Shown: in pieces, positions 1-12,599 of the stretch
Position numbering within the stretch: position 1 is the first letter of the stretch
Layout of the letters: each line of letters opens with the position of its first letter
Assembly: GCA_019614645.1 (NCBI GenBank)
Contig: JABWDB010000005.1
Coordinates: 4,310,001-4,374,000, forward strand
Length of the DNA stretch: 64,000 nt
Direction: 5' to 3'
DNA from: Stratiolaelaps scimitus
Lineage: Eukaryota; Arthropoda; Arachnida; Mesostigmata; Laelapidae
Notes under the pieces: generated by a model
Databases searched by the model: none
The model's input: only the letters and a program-made list of their open reading frames with translations
What the model was told of the DNA's origin: nothing
Translations under genes and position numbers: made by a program

Positions 1-278
1 CAGGTAGACGCGGCGGCACCGGAGACGTTCGGCGTGTTCCACCGATGATACTGTCGTGTTACGGCCGTGTGACATTTTAAGCCACCAGGACAGCAAAGTT
101 AAACAAATAAAAAACAGCTAGCTACCCACCTCAGCTCGTTCGTGAACCGAATAATCAGCAGTGTCCGCCACCTTGCCTATACCGAAGGAAGGATTTCGTC
201 AGCGCACCTTGTCACGGTGACATCATCTCTCGATTGTAATCGTTGTCGCAACGACAGTAATGAGCCACACGAAATATC

Positions 279-304
279 CCTCTCTCTCTCTCTCTCTCTC
301 TCTT
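279..304. repeat. (CT)n microsatellite
   Basis: About 24 bases of uninterrupted CT dinucleotide, the first of many CT/GA runs in the upstream region. Read as codons it gives Ser-Leu runs that make a false open frame of about 180 codons here. Confidence 0.9.
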
Positions 305-3174
305 TCTCCATCACCGAATGGAGGATGCGACGATGTGTTTCGGCGGTCGGTCTGCTCGCTCGCGGCAGCCGCCAGCGCTGATAAGCGCTTCCAGCTGCCA
401 CAGGTGAACGGTGCTCAGCGTCGTTCAATCGGCGTCTTTGTACAAACGATCTCCTCCGAGTGTCAAGGCCGCGGGGCGTGGTTTCAGCCCGTCGCGTTCG
501 CCGCGCGTTCCGAGATCGGCCCTGCGAGCAAGCTGGCTGCTGTCGGCCGAGAGAAGCCGCCTTGTGCGTTGACGAATACTACCCCGAAAAGACAAATGTA
601 CGCAGCCACAACAACGAAGGATCATTATTCACTTTTGAACCGCCAGCAGAGCAAGCAGCCTACCAATCTCAATTCGCCGAGCGCTGGATACGACAACTTC
701 AACTATGTTCAATTGGCTACTGACGCGACCTGTTTCCTAGCCGAGATTGCAACTGCTCTGCTGTATGATTCAATTGCAAAACCCCTAGATATGCCTGTGT
801 AAACGAGGCGCGCTCAATTGCGCTGGGTCGATCGCGCGTGCATGGATACGGGACTGCTTCGGCGACAGATTATCTCAATCTTGTTAATACGTTCTCGAGT
901 CTCGATGTACGTACCTTCTACGCGTGTATCTGTAATGCTGTGTATATTGATTGAACGCCCATGTCCACTGTGTTAGTTAGTTACCGGAGTGTTTGATATT
1001 ATATTATTATACCCGTGATCAGAGAACCCAGTATACAGAGACTTGGTCCATTGGTGACAAGTAGCTTTTTCAGCCGAACTCCCTTCCCTATCCCTCGCTC
1101 TGTCAAAGCCTAAAACTCAGTGCGAGGCTTCGTTCACGACGACGACGACAACAACAACGACGCCGTACAACAGATGTCGATCCGGAGCGGTCCGCGCATC
1201 TTGCTCGTTCGCCTGAATCGACTGCACTCAGCTGCTTGACAAGAGGTTTCAATGGGTTTCACTAAATTTTCTACGTTTCCACCATCCTCGTCATCATTGG
1301 CCGCACCACCAGGCCCCACTGAAACGAAACGGAACGAAGCCCGCTGATCGGAGAACTGCCCGCTGTCTCTTTATTATTATCATTATTATTATTAGTCGAC
1401 TCACCACGGCGATACCCGCGCCGCTTCGTCACAACAGCTAGCATCCCAATACAAGATTCATCCCTTGATCGTATTTTTTTTTCTCGATGCTGCCCGTGTA
1501 CCCGAGGTGTTGCAGCGCACCTTCTACTTGCTTGTTGCTGTCGCCCACTTCTCTGCGTAATCGCACTCAACTGGTAACGACCTGCAGCGTCGGCCAACGA
1601 CGGCGGCGGCGGCGTCTACTGCAGCAGCGCCTGATTCGCATTCAGCTCTCAAGTGCCGTTACCGCTGATGCTGTCGAGGGAAAGCGGAAGGGAACCCATC
1701 CTTGAGTCGGTCCTCGGCATCGAGTTTAAGGGACTCTCGACAACAGTGGCCGCTGCTCTGCCCCGCCAGCGAAACGAAACGGTGCTTCCCCTGTTTCTTA
1801 CTTTACGCTGCTGCTATGCTGCCGGACACAGCCACGCGGCGCTGGCGGCGGCCGCGGCCGCGGTCGACGGTGCTCACGGTGGAGTAACAGACCATCACCA
1901 CCGGCGAGTTCAGTTCAGTTTGACAGGCAGCTGCAGTCGGCGCCGCGCCGCGCCAGCAGCACTGTTCGTTCTCTCAGTCTCTCGCGAGCTCCGCTCTCTT
2001 TGTTGAGTTCACCTATACTGTTGCCTGTACCATGTTTGGCGTTTATTACCTCCAATAAAGCCGCGCCTCTCTCGACGGTGGCTCCGTGGACACCAGCGGC
2101 AACGCTCTCTAGCGGCATTTCCACACTCGTCAAAAGAAAACGCGTACACATACACACATACCTATATAGCTATCCCCATACATAACTACACTCGCTCACA
2201 ACTGCGCTCTGCTGCGCTCAGGCGGCCTCCCGCAGCCTCGGTGTCGCGGGACGGCAGTATGCTGCTCCTCCTGTCAGTTCCTTACTTTCTTTTCCGCTGG
2301 CTGTCCCTTCGAGATGACTTCCCAAGCGCCGCCGTATTTCCTTTACTTGATCGCCCCGATCCATGAAACGGCTGTCCCGCCGGGTAACAGGCACGGTGCA
2401 ATGCTTTACTGATATCGACAAAACTCCTGACGCCTCGTGATACCTCTCTCTCTCTCTCGCTCCCTGTCGCTAGCGTGCTTCCTTGCAGTGGGGAAACCGT
2501 AGAGGTACTGCTGCCACTAGACTCGCGTCGGGAGGACTAACCAGCCTGGTCCACTCTTACATGTTCTGCTATACGTACATACTCACACTCAGAGTCTCCT
2601 GTCAAAGTAACCAACTGCGACAACGACAGCGGTGGCTGGATCCGACCATTCCGGCATTAGCAGATCGGTAACGGCCGGCGTTGGTCGAACGATACGTATA
2701 ATATCTCGTCTCAGCGCGGCACGATCGGCACCACATGCGCAGGCATGCGTACGCGGGCGCGAGACTCTGCCGCCAACGCCTACTAACTAGCCTCACCAAG
2801 ATTGGTGCACGAGCACAAACGAGATCTCGACGACGACGACTACGACGAGGGCGTTGTGGAGAGGTGGCTCTTATCGTCCCACCGTTCAAGCAACGCCAAC
2901 AGCACCAGGCGACGACAGAGTGGGGACCCGCACGCTATTGCGGAACAGGCGACATCGGCGGCGACCTCTAATCGTGTTTCCGCGGACCTCCACGCGGTGT
3001 TCCGACATCGTCGCCGCCACTGCCACCACCACTACCGACTACTACCACAACATCATGCATCCTACTGAGGCCATACACCGCCGTGGGCCAGTACGACCCC
3101 TTGTCGCCTGCACCTTGCTTTACTCCTTATTCTACCGTCATGATGCCGCCGCACTCGCTCGTTACCGTCGCATC

Positions 3175-3411
3175 GCTCTCTCTCTCTCTCGTACTCTCTC
3201 TCTCTCTCTCTGCGCGGTCCTGATGATGAAGGCCGGCCAGCAGTGCGTTTCATTGTCCAGCCCAACAGCAATAGCTCTACCATTGCTCTGGGTCCGTCTG
3301 TGGGTGTGGTGGCGCTGTTTGCCGGCGCAGTGCGATGACTGCCCACCGGCTCATTCGTTCGCAGAGTCCGCGTCCCCCCCTATATATATATATATATATA
3401 TCTATATATAT
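3175..3411. repeat. Microsatellite cluster: (CT)n then (AT)n
   Basis: CT runs at 3175-3190 and 3194-3211 are followed by an AT run at 3381-3411, which comes directly after a run of seven C bases. This is simple-sequence DNA with no gene. Confidence 0.85.
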
Positions 3412-6400
3412 TTCTCTCGATCTTTCTCGTCGCGCTTGCCTGTGTAGGAGTTGTCGTTGGTGCTCGTTTGATGCGACCCCTGCTGCCGATGCTGCTGCGG
3501 CTGCCGTTACGACTGTCGCTGCTGCTGCTGCTGCTGCTACTTTGCTGCTGCTGGCATCTCATCGCGGTGGCTCGCTAAACACAGCTTTCCATTGGCGCAT
3601 TCTCGTTGGCTGGTGTATTCGTCCGTTTTCTCTCTCTCTCTCTCGCTCGCTCTCTCATTGTATCTCCTCCTTTCGCGAGAGACTTTCACCACGGACATGA
3701 AGAGTGACGCGACACCGTAGAGAACTGTGCTGTTTCGTTTCTGTTCGTTTCTCTGTCTGTCGAACTGCCAGTCCGCCGGCGACGCCGCGTCCGCCTTTTG
3801 GAGTGGCCCATAGCAGAGTAGCAGTGTGCTGCTGCTGCTGTCCATACGTGCTGAACGATACTGTCACAGGGTCGCGCTGCACGCCGGCCCGAGCGGGCCA
3901 AGTGCCAGAGGTGATCGCGTCCCGTCCGCTGTACGCTGCGCTGCCGTAGCCACCGCGGTGTCTGGTGCGTCGCCTGTAAACAGTCGCCCGAGTGCTGGAC
4001 CTTTGACGCAGTGAGAGGCTGGCAAGCTTTTGTCGACTGGCAGCCGTTGTCGTCGTCAAAGCAGCAGCAGCAGTAGGCGAGTGCTCGAGTCGGGTTCCGA
4101 CGTTAGCGTTGGTAATTGTTGGCAGAGTCCGCTCGAGTCGATAGAGGGCGTAGGCGAGGAGTATCGCGCGACAATTCGCCACTCATAACTGCGTACTTTG
4201 GTAAATAGCTGCTGGCCATAGGTGTATACGTATAAGATATACAGACATACATTCATATATACACCGATATCTTATGGGGATTTTGGTAAACAGATGTCGT
4301 CCGTGAGCCTACATACGTCAATATTATTCGCCTGTATGGGTATTTAGGTGGATGGATTCCATTATAGGCCGATACATATATATATATATATATAAATATA
4401 TATACCGTTATTATACGTCTGTATGCTATAGAAGCTACCGTTCCTGTTGGTCAGGGAGCGGAGCACGGAGGCCACCAACCACGTCAGGTGCCTCCCGCTA
4501 TACGACGCATGAATCGAGCAGTTAGTTAGTTCGTTGTCTGGTTGGTTCGTTGGTTGGTTGGTTTGTGAGTTACGTTGGTCGACGACGGTTTTCTCCCTCG
4601 ACTCGACCAGTCGACATTCGTTCAGAATCGCAAACCGTAAAGTCGTAATAATCGTAACTGTACAGCATCGCCGTGCCGCACTTATGTAGTAGGTGAAACT
4701 CTGTTCGCGTTGGTATTTCGTTTAGTACTCGGCTGCGATGCGACGTCACATTTAGCAAATTGACGACTGCGCATGATATGGGGGAAAGTCTGAGTCAGAT
4801 GGGGTTTTTGTTTATGTCAATACAGCAAATATCTCGTACATTAATCTACCTACAGGGAATGGCTCATTGCGTTCTCGCGTCATCGCGCTCGTTGACGCTT
4901 CGAATAATGGCTGATAAGTACAATGGCGAACTATAGAATCGCAGCGTCCGCAATCATCCCGGCTTCGTCGGCCACCATGGCAGTCAACCGGCGTCTGTTA
5001 CGAGAACGGGTGCTCTCGCAGGCATCCAAGAGCGTCCCTTCTAGCTCGCTTGTCCGCCCCTCCTGCTGGGTTGCTGCTGCTGCTGCTCTTGCTGGCTCTG
5101 CCTTGGTGGTTAAAAATGCAGGGGCCTAGATGGGAAAGAAGGTGGGGCACGTACGAGGTGGAGACTTGAACGGCAACCGAGGTGGTCGAGGCTTGTGGGG
5201 ATTCCTGGGTTCCAGGGTTCCAGGACAGAGTGCGGGCCACCGCCACCACCACCGCTGCCACCGTCAACGGCAGGGTGGAGACGACGACGACGATGACGAC
5301 GACGAAAGAACGCGGCAATCGGGAAGGGCCCGGAGGGCCCCCAGATGGGCGGGCTACTCGCGTGCGGCCAAACAGCGGCAGCAGCAGCAGCCAGCCAGCA
5401 GCAGCAGCAGCGCGAGAGACCGGGCTTGCAGGACCGGACGACCGGGACCTGACGTGCTCGGCTGCAGGAGGCAGGAGGCCAGCCAGGAGCCGCCCCGGTG
5501 GTGCGCGCCCTGGTGGCTGTTTCTACGCGACCGACAGGCCGACGGACGGACGGAACGACCGGGGGAACGAGAACGGCAGGCGGGGGCCGGGTGCCGCCTG
5601 CCAGCGCCAAAGCAGGCTTCTCTTAGGTCCCATTCCCCCGAATGGCCCTAAGGGCCCCGAAGCCGTCCCAGCTTAACCCGACAGCCCCTTTAGGATATCC
5701 CACACTTCTTCCACTCTTGTGAGGCCCTTCCTGCTGGCTGCAGAGTCGGCTCTTGCAGCCACTACCGAGCCTGCCTTCCGTACACGCAAGGTCTCCTGTC
5801 TGCCTCTTCGTCCAACACTCTCCCTCTCCCTCTCTCTCTCTCTCTGTTTCTCTTGGCTATCCGACGTGCCTTGCCTTAGCTTGCTCTCCTGCACCGCTAT
5901 TCCCGCTGCCCTTCGGCGTCAGCGGCGGCGGCGCCAGCAGCAGCAGTCTACTCGTCGTCCCGTAATGTGCGGTGTTACGTTAGCGTAGAACGGCGGTGTA
6001 CGTAAGCGCAGGAACGAGAAGGCAGCAGCAGCCGCGCTCGAGGCTTTCAGCGCATGCGCGAGGGCCCCGGGGCCTCGCGCACCGTTGCAGAGAGAAAAAG
6101 AGAGAGTGTGAGAGAGAGAGAGGAGCGGGGCTCATGCTGCTGAGGGCCAGGACCCGACCGGGCGCCGTGCACCGAGAGACCGACCAGGGCACATGAAAGG
6201 AAGGTCCGCCTCCGAGGCCCCACCTCCCACCTCTTCGCGGCGCGAGAGAGGGACCACCGGCAGGCGCTCGCTCGCTCGCTTGTCCGGGCCCGTCCGAGAG
6301 ACCTTCACCGGGCCAGGCGCGCACGCACTCAGGAAAGCAGGCAGGCAGGCAGGGAGAGCGCGCAGGCCCTGAACAGGAGGACCTACCTTCGCCGCTATAA

Positions 6401-7217
6401 CGGTAGCTGCTTAGCTGAGCACTCTCGTAGCAGGCAGAAGGCTGGCAGCCTGACTGGCTACCGCTACCTTCGACATAAGCGTGCCGTGCCGACTTTCCGT
6501 GGCCAGGTCCCACCACCTTGGGCGGCACCTTGGCGCACACCGCCGCTACCTTGCTCTACCTATAGCTTAGGACCCTCCCAGAGCAGCGACACATAAGTGA
6601 GCCGCTCGGGCCACTTTGCAGGGCGGGAGGCGCCAGGTACAGGTTCGCTCCGCAGTAACCACCCAGCGAGTTAACAAGCAAACAGGACCGAGTCGGACGA
6701 CCACCACCTTTCTAACAGCGGTTCGACCCGTTAAGCCACTGCCTATTATAATACCGGCGGGCTGATTAGCAGGGCTGCTATAATAGTTTGCTTGTGTCAT
6801 TCATTCCCAGTGGTTATGCAGCCATAGGGGACATTGGCAAGCAGTGCTTGCTGCTAATATCGCATGCTGCACATCTGCGAGAAGCCGACAGCTCGGCAAT
6901 CGTTAACTTCGCAATGTGCCGGCCGAATAGCAATGTGCCGGCCTTGATGGGCTGGTTTACTCGTCTTAAGAGCCCTTTACTTGTCCTGTTATATACAAAC
7001 CGATCAACGTCCCCCTCGATCTCTATGTAGCAGTCACTTTGACTGTCGTCACTATTTCATCTGGAAGCGGCATCTTTGCCACCCGTCACCCGCATCAGCA
7101 ACAAGAACACCGTAGAGCCGCAGACCAACGGATGCTGCTCTGGATGGCCACCACAAATGGCACAAAGCAGGCCACAGACAGCGTCAGACAACAGCAATAC
7201 TTAGTAGCAGTGGTTGT

Positions 7218-7412
7218 TGTCGAGCCCGGTGGCGTGGTGGTGCATTCACGTGCGCTTTGCAATCACAGGAGGAGACACCTAAGTGCACCGGTTCGATACC
7301 CGCCGATGCGCATTTAAAGGGATCCGTCGCATGAAGCAATGCCCAAACGCAGTTGTACCGTGGACGTTAAACGTTGGCTGTGACACAGCCCGGAAAATGT
7401 TTTTTTGGGAAA
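7218..7412 (+). mobile_element. tRNA-derived SINE, copy 1 (with head)
   Basis: The copy begins near GAGCCC-GGTGGCGTGGTGGTGC, an A-box-like tRNA start. It contains GGAGGAGACAC at 7268-7278 and a pol III B-box-like GGTTCGATACC at 7290-7300, followed by CCGCCGATGCGC. The same order of blocks recurs on the minus strand at about 33965-34121. Its 3' part (CGTTGGCTG...CAGCCCGGAAAATGTT) also recurs at about 48747-48806. The shared tRNA-like head plus unrelated tail is the classic layout of a tRNA-derived SINE. The tail ends near a T-run at 7400-7406. Exact ends and target-site duplications were not resolved. Confidence 0.65.
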
Positions 7413-9995
7413 GGTGGCAGGCAACAGCCTTACTGTGTCAGGTTGCCCAGGAAGAATGGCATAGCGGGTTTTCATAGGTGTACTTGTAATGTGTCCCCAC
7501 TTTCTCTCTCTCTTTCTCTCGCTGCATCTCTCAACATTTGACTCCCTCCCCGATTGGTTTCACCGTTCATTGGTCATCGATCGACCAGTGTCATCGTTCT
7601 GGCCGCTTTTTCCTTCCCTAACTCTTCTTCTTTCTGTGATCACACGTCAGTGCCAGAAACATCAGCATGGGCCCGTGCACAGCAGCGGTGGCCGCCGTTA
7701 ACGTTGACTAGGTTGTGCCGGCTGACAGCCGACCGCGGTCGGCCGCTGCCGGGACCAAACGAAACGCCGGCAGGCTACTGGGTCCAGTGACCCGCGCATT
7801 GGCAGTGGTAGTCACAACGGTCGATAGCATCACATCGTCTTCACCATCTGCTTCTCGATGTTACGATGTCGGCGGCGGCGGCGGCTGCTGTCGGCTGTGC
7901 ACCGCTATTGGCTACAGTACGCTGCCTGTTTCAGTGCGACACGAACGAGCGCTCGACGAATTAGCCTAGGGTGGTCGGCGTCGACGTCGGCCTCGCTGTG
8001 TTAGCATTGCCGGCCGGCCGGCACCATCGCTGAATTGCACCGGTCGTGTTTGCATTGCATTCAGCATCGCAGCACGGGAGCTTTGTGACGGCGGCGGCGG
8101 CGACGCCGCCACCGACGACGATAGGACCGAGCTAGAGTAGAGGCCATCTTCTCAACAGCGAGAAGAATGCAACGCCGTCCCCAGGCGATCACGGCGCCCG
8201 CGCCACTGATGGACTCCACTCTTCTCTGTTCGTCGCCGCCGCCGTCGCCGCCGCAATGGAGACGTTGCACCGCACTATTCGCAAAACACGCACCGTTCAC
8301 AATGTGCGACGGCCACTGGTCTGTGCGGCAGACTAGACTCTAACGGCAACAGCACCAACGACAACAACAAGAACGACTTCCGCCACAACAAGGGATAGCA
8401 TGAGAAGTGCGACCTGTGTGTGGCGCTGTGCAAAGGAGCTGTTACTTCGGGGGCGGCCGGACGGGGGGTTTCTAGTTTGTGGCGATGCCTAGTCTGCGTG
8501 ATAGTTTGTACACGGTGGGTTGGCTGTAGAGAACAAGTGCCCTTTCGCAGTACTTTTTCCCAATACTGGAGCACACTGACAGAGGAGCGACAGAGGCGCA
8601 GACTGACTGATATCCCTCGAACCACACCTTTGTTTCGGGATGCGCTCTTCCTCGTCGCCCTATCGACGGTATGGAATAAACGATTGTTATTTCTACCTCA
8701 ATTTTCTATCTCTCACTCTCTCTCTCTCCCCCCACCTCTAACGCACACACTCCTGCTAGCCCTGGATGACCCTTCCTGGATAGCGCACCGCGGACACAAC
8801 ATCTCCGTCCGTCAACGCATCGGGTCCAGGTTGGCATCGTTTGCAGACACCCGAGCGAGACGCTGCCGCCGCCGCCGCTGCCGCCGCCGCCGCCGCTGCC
8901 GCATCGTATTCGTGTTGCCCGCCGCTGCAGCTGTCGGCTTTTCATGCATATCTCTGGCGATTCGGGAGATATGCATGCAACCCGCGCGAGCGCGCCGTGC
9001 AACAACGCGGCATGGCGTGCCGCTCGAAGTGTATATTACGAACGCGCGACACGCGGTCCGTAGACGGACAACGGTGACAGAGCGGGCGTGTTATTCGAAA
9101 CCGAAACATTTGTCGAAATCGAGAGTCCACTTTAGCACAGCTACTTTGCTGACCTGGCCAGCTCGCCTGCCTCTTTCCGTCGACCCGCCTGCGAAAGCTG
9201 CACACCTCGCCGCGTCCCAACAGAATACAAAATAGTGACCGTATCCTCGCTGCTGTTAATATAATAACGGCGGCGGTGGTGGCGGCAGCGGCGGGATTCG
9301 ATAACCAAACCGAAAGAAGGATGACACTAGATGCCATAATAACCTAGCGCGCGCTGCTGGAACGCGAACGGGTACGTCTGCTAATCAGTTCGCCTGCTGC
9401 CGGTTTCGCCCGAAGACACTAATTGTATTGCATACAACCGCCCGCAGGTAACACTGTGGAGCACAGTGAACCACCAGCACCGGTGAAAAGAAAACAAAAA
9501 ACTTCCTTCAACGAAAGAAAACGAATTCGCTTTTTATGGACGAGTTCGCATTTGTTGTCGTCGTCGTCGTCGATACCCGTATCCGTTCTTAAACGTAAAT
9601 TGTAGATAGATTAGCTTGTATCCACTGGAAAGATAGGACCCCAGCTGCAATAGGCGAGTCTGCAAGAAGCTCTTAGCGACTACCGGAAATGAGGATAACG
9701 GGTATTTGTTTCACCTGATCATGTATGCGTATACACATATACTACTACATATATAAATCTCTATGATATGTAGATATTCGTGTGTGTAGATATGTTGTTG
9801 TAGTTCCTCGCCTTCTCCCTACGTGTACCTCAGCGTTTTCATTTCACGCGGGCATTGTTCCTGTCAATCATTTACCCGTGGTCTATACGCTCACCGCTCT
9901 GAGTCGGATGTCGTTTTGTCGACGGTCGGGTGATCGCTGGCTCGCTCGCTCGTCTGCTTGTTACCTACCTGTCGCGATCGACACGGTCGATTAGC

Positions 9996-10034
9996 GATCA
10001 GATCCCCGTTATCCGAGATAATCGGGATCTGATC
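9996..10034. repeat. Inverted repeat (hairpin) around GATCAGATCC
   Basis: GATCAGATCC at 9996-10005 pairs with GGATCTGATC at 10025-10034. The inner part (CGTTATC / GATAATCG) also nearly pairs, leaving a very short loop. It lies in non-coding DNA. Confidence 0.75.
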
Positions 10035-11807
10035 CGAGAGCCAGCATATGACCGATATCACAACATACACGCACGCAGCAGCAGCAGCAGCACAATACGC
10101 TGCTATCCGAGAAGAGTAAATCGCCCACTCTTCGATTGTGTCGTGATCTGGCGGCGGTGGCGCTGGCGTCTGCTTGAGTTCATACCGTCATCAGCTATGT
10201 GGCGTAATCGGGGATCAGGAGGAGAGAGCTTCGGGGACAACTCGTACCGGAGCAGATTCACCGGTGAGACGGATCTGGTAAAGAGTTGTGGAACAAAAGC
10301 CCGTCGTCGAAAAAGCAATGTCGAGCAGACGCGCATGCTCCTGTACAAGAGGACAGATGCTGCGGGTATGATGGTGGTGGCCGCGGAGGCGGCGGCCGCA
10401 GCAGCAGCCGAACGGTGATGAGACAACATCTGAGGGCCGCACCCAGCCGACACCCGACGCTCGGTGGTCAGACAGAGGTGAGATGCGGACCGGAGATTAG
10501 AGAGAGAGAGAGAGAGAAATTGGCACACAGAGCCCGCTAGCAACATTTATGTTAGGTGTGGCACAGCACGACTGGATAGCCCAGCCCCAGCGGCGATACC
10601 CCAACGTCAACGGTATCAAGTGAGAGACAACTCGCCGCAATGCTCAGAATTGTAGTCCGCAATTGTTGTGGTAGAGGAATGCGGCCGAGAATAGGCGAAA
10701 CACGTAATATATATATATATGGCAATAGAGAATGGTGCGCACACACACACACACACAGAGAGATCTGTTGGTGCCGTTGCGGATCTATTGGTGCAGAAAT
10801 GCGGGTAGCGCTCGACAACATTGATGCTGCTGTTGCCGTCATTGCTGCAGCTGAACCAAGAAACCACAGAGAACCGGTGGACGGCCCGAAGGCTGGCCGT
10901 GGCCGGGGCCTGTTATCCGTCAAACTAGAGGCGAAAGGTTACGCGACAAGAAACAAGTCTATTCTAGAGACGGATGCAGGCAAAGGCGAGAGAGAGAGAG
11001 ATTGGTAAACTAGTTGCTCGATCAACATATGGCATGAACGGCAGTTCATTGTAATAGCTAATCGTGTCATCTATGTACGCCGTAAAATAAATAGAGAGTC
11101 CATCCGGGACAGATTTCCTCCTCTGTTGCCTCACACACACATATATACATGCGCACGGGTACACTCCCTATGGGTATGACGTGTCTCCACTAGATCAAAA
11201 TTGCACGTCGAAACACAGCGGTCAACCGAGATAGTGACGGTTGTCGTCACACACAACAGCAGGTGAACGTTCACGATACCTTCGGAACAGCCAGCCTCGT
11301 GGGCCGAACATCAACGAACGGTCAGGTGCTCGTTGTATAGTCACACTCGACGGTGGTCAGCAAGCCAATATCTAACTATCTCTATTTAGCGATCTATTCA
11401 CGCCGTTTGTTGGACAAATCACAATCCAGCCCAGCGGCGTCGCGATACGTGTCAATCAGCACCAATATCGGATAATGCTCTCCAAGTGATATGGATAACT
11501 TTCCTGGCCTCTTTCATGCTCTCTTCGTCATCCGTATGTGCCGTCCCACCGATGATGTTGGTCTGCGCGTTCGCAATCTCTGCTCTGAAGTTATGCGCGC
11601 TGTCCCGCCGGATAGGTGACAGCTCGCTGATTTGGCTTTTTGCTCTTGTTGCTCATACTATTTCTTCGAATCGGTGCCGTTATCGTTGACAAGCTCTCAG
11701 CCGTCGACAGCCGTGTCTGCAGCGAGTGGTTAAGGTTGCTGGGAAGTTAAGAAGGGTTCACCAGATCGTGTTAGCGTTGCCTCGTCACAACCGGAATCTC
11801 TCGACTC

Positions 11808-11882
11808 GTTGTTGTTGTTGTTGTTGTTGTTCTTGTTGTTGCTGTAGTAGTTGTTGTTGTTGTTGCTGCTGCTGTTGTTGGA
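11808..11882. repeat. (TTG)n / (TGC)n triplet tract
   Basis: About 75 bases of TTG and TGC triplets with a few interruptions. Translation gives long Cys runs on + and Thr-rich runs on -, so frames across it are artefacts of the repeat. Confidence 0.8.
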
Positions 11883-12568
11883 CAACGAACAAGGAGAACT
11901 TTAAACTCTCGAACCGGTCTGCTGTTAAGGTAAAACGAACGAGCATTAAAAAGCAAGATATCCTTCTGTTGATAGCCTTCCGTGGGCGTAATCCATGGAA
12001 TGGATTTCGCCGACCCGTCTACCGTTTGTTTCGACGTAATCAGCATAGTTGTTGGCGCTTGATAATAAATATGAACAGTGCTAATCATCGAACAACAGCA
12101 ACAAGAACAACAGCGAGAGTTCGTCCGACCACACTCTTCCGTTGAAAACAACTCGATCAATGATTGCATTAGCTGTCACATGCTGAGACAGATTAACAAG
12201 CTCGACGCAGCTTGCATCTTGCATATATGTCAATCTATTGTGTATTGCGACCAAGTACGCACAAAGGTAACGCTTGGAAATCAACGCCAATTCAATGATT
12301 GATTGTCATTCGTTGTCTCGTGGCGAGGGTTTGATGATGACATTGGCTCGTATGATCAATCTGAATGTCGCACCTTTCGGTGATAAGCAGACGATAAAGT
12401 TGTTAAGGTCTAAAGGTAGCAGTCTCTGACAGCTGGCGTAGCTTCTCATAGTTCGAAGGTCACGAGCATACGTGCACCGTAAGGTCAGACTTTCTAGATA
12501 AGTGCGTGGTGGTGATGCAAGGGTCGTCTTTCTTAAGACTTAAATTGTTAAGTTAATGTTAATGTTAA

Positions 12569-12599
12569 TCACAAACATCAACTTATTTGATGTTTGTGA
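12569..12599. repeat. Perfect 13-bp hairpin
   Basis: TCACAAACATCAA (12569-12581) is followed by the loop CTTAT and then by its exact reverse complement TTGATGTTTGTGA (12587-12599). No poly-T tract follows, and no coding sequence is adjacent. Confidence 0.8.

Larger units (their letters stand above)
1..9700. other. CpG- and microsatellite-rich non-coding region upstream of zfh-1
   Basis: No recognisable gene. The stretch is CpG-rich and full of CT/GA runs (279-304, 3175-3211, 3627-3644, 5829-5845, 6089-6121), CTG/CCG triplet runs (3518-3538, 8862-8905) and AT runs (3381-3411, 4375-4405). Long open frames on both strands are low in complexity (Ser-Leu, Arg or Ala runs) and match no family I know. 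By position it is 5' flank, 5' UTR exons or a large first intron of zfh-1. GAGAG elements like these are common in arthropod developmental promoters, so a regulatory role is plausible but only inferred. A SINE lies at 7218-7412. Confidence 0.5.

Noticed and set aside
260..802. 180-codon + frame with Ser-Leu repeats
   Set aside because: Its length depends on a CT microsatellite; the remainder resembles no protein, and several other frames are also open here.
5110..5676. Three overlapping frames of 160-170 codons on both strands
   Set aside because: The segment is extremely GC-rich, so stop codons are rare by composition. The peptides are Asp, Arg, Gly or Pro runs.
8420..9235. 271-codon + frame
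   Set aside because: It opens at a GTG, contains Arg runs from CCG repeats, and has no ATG until late. No family resemblance.
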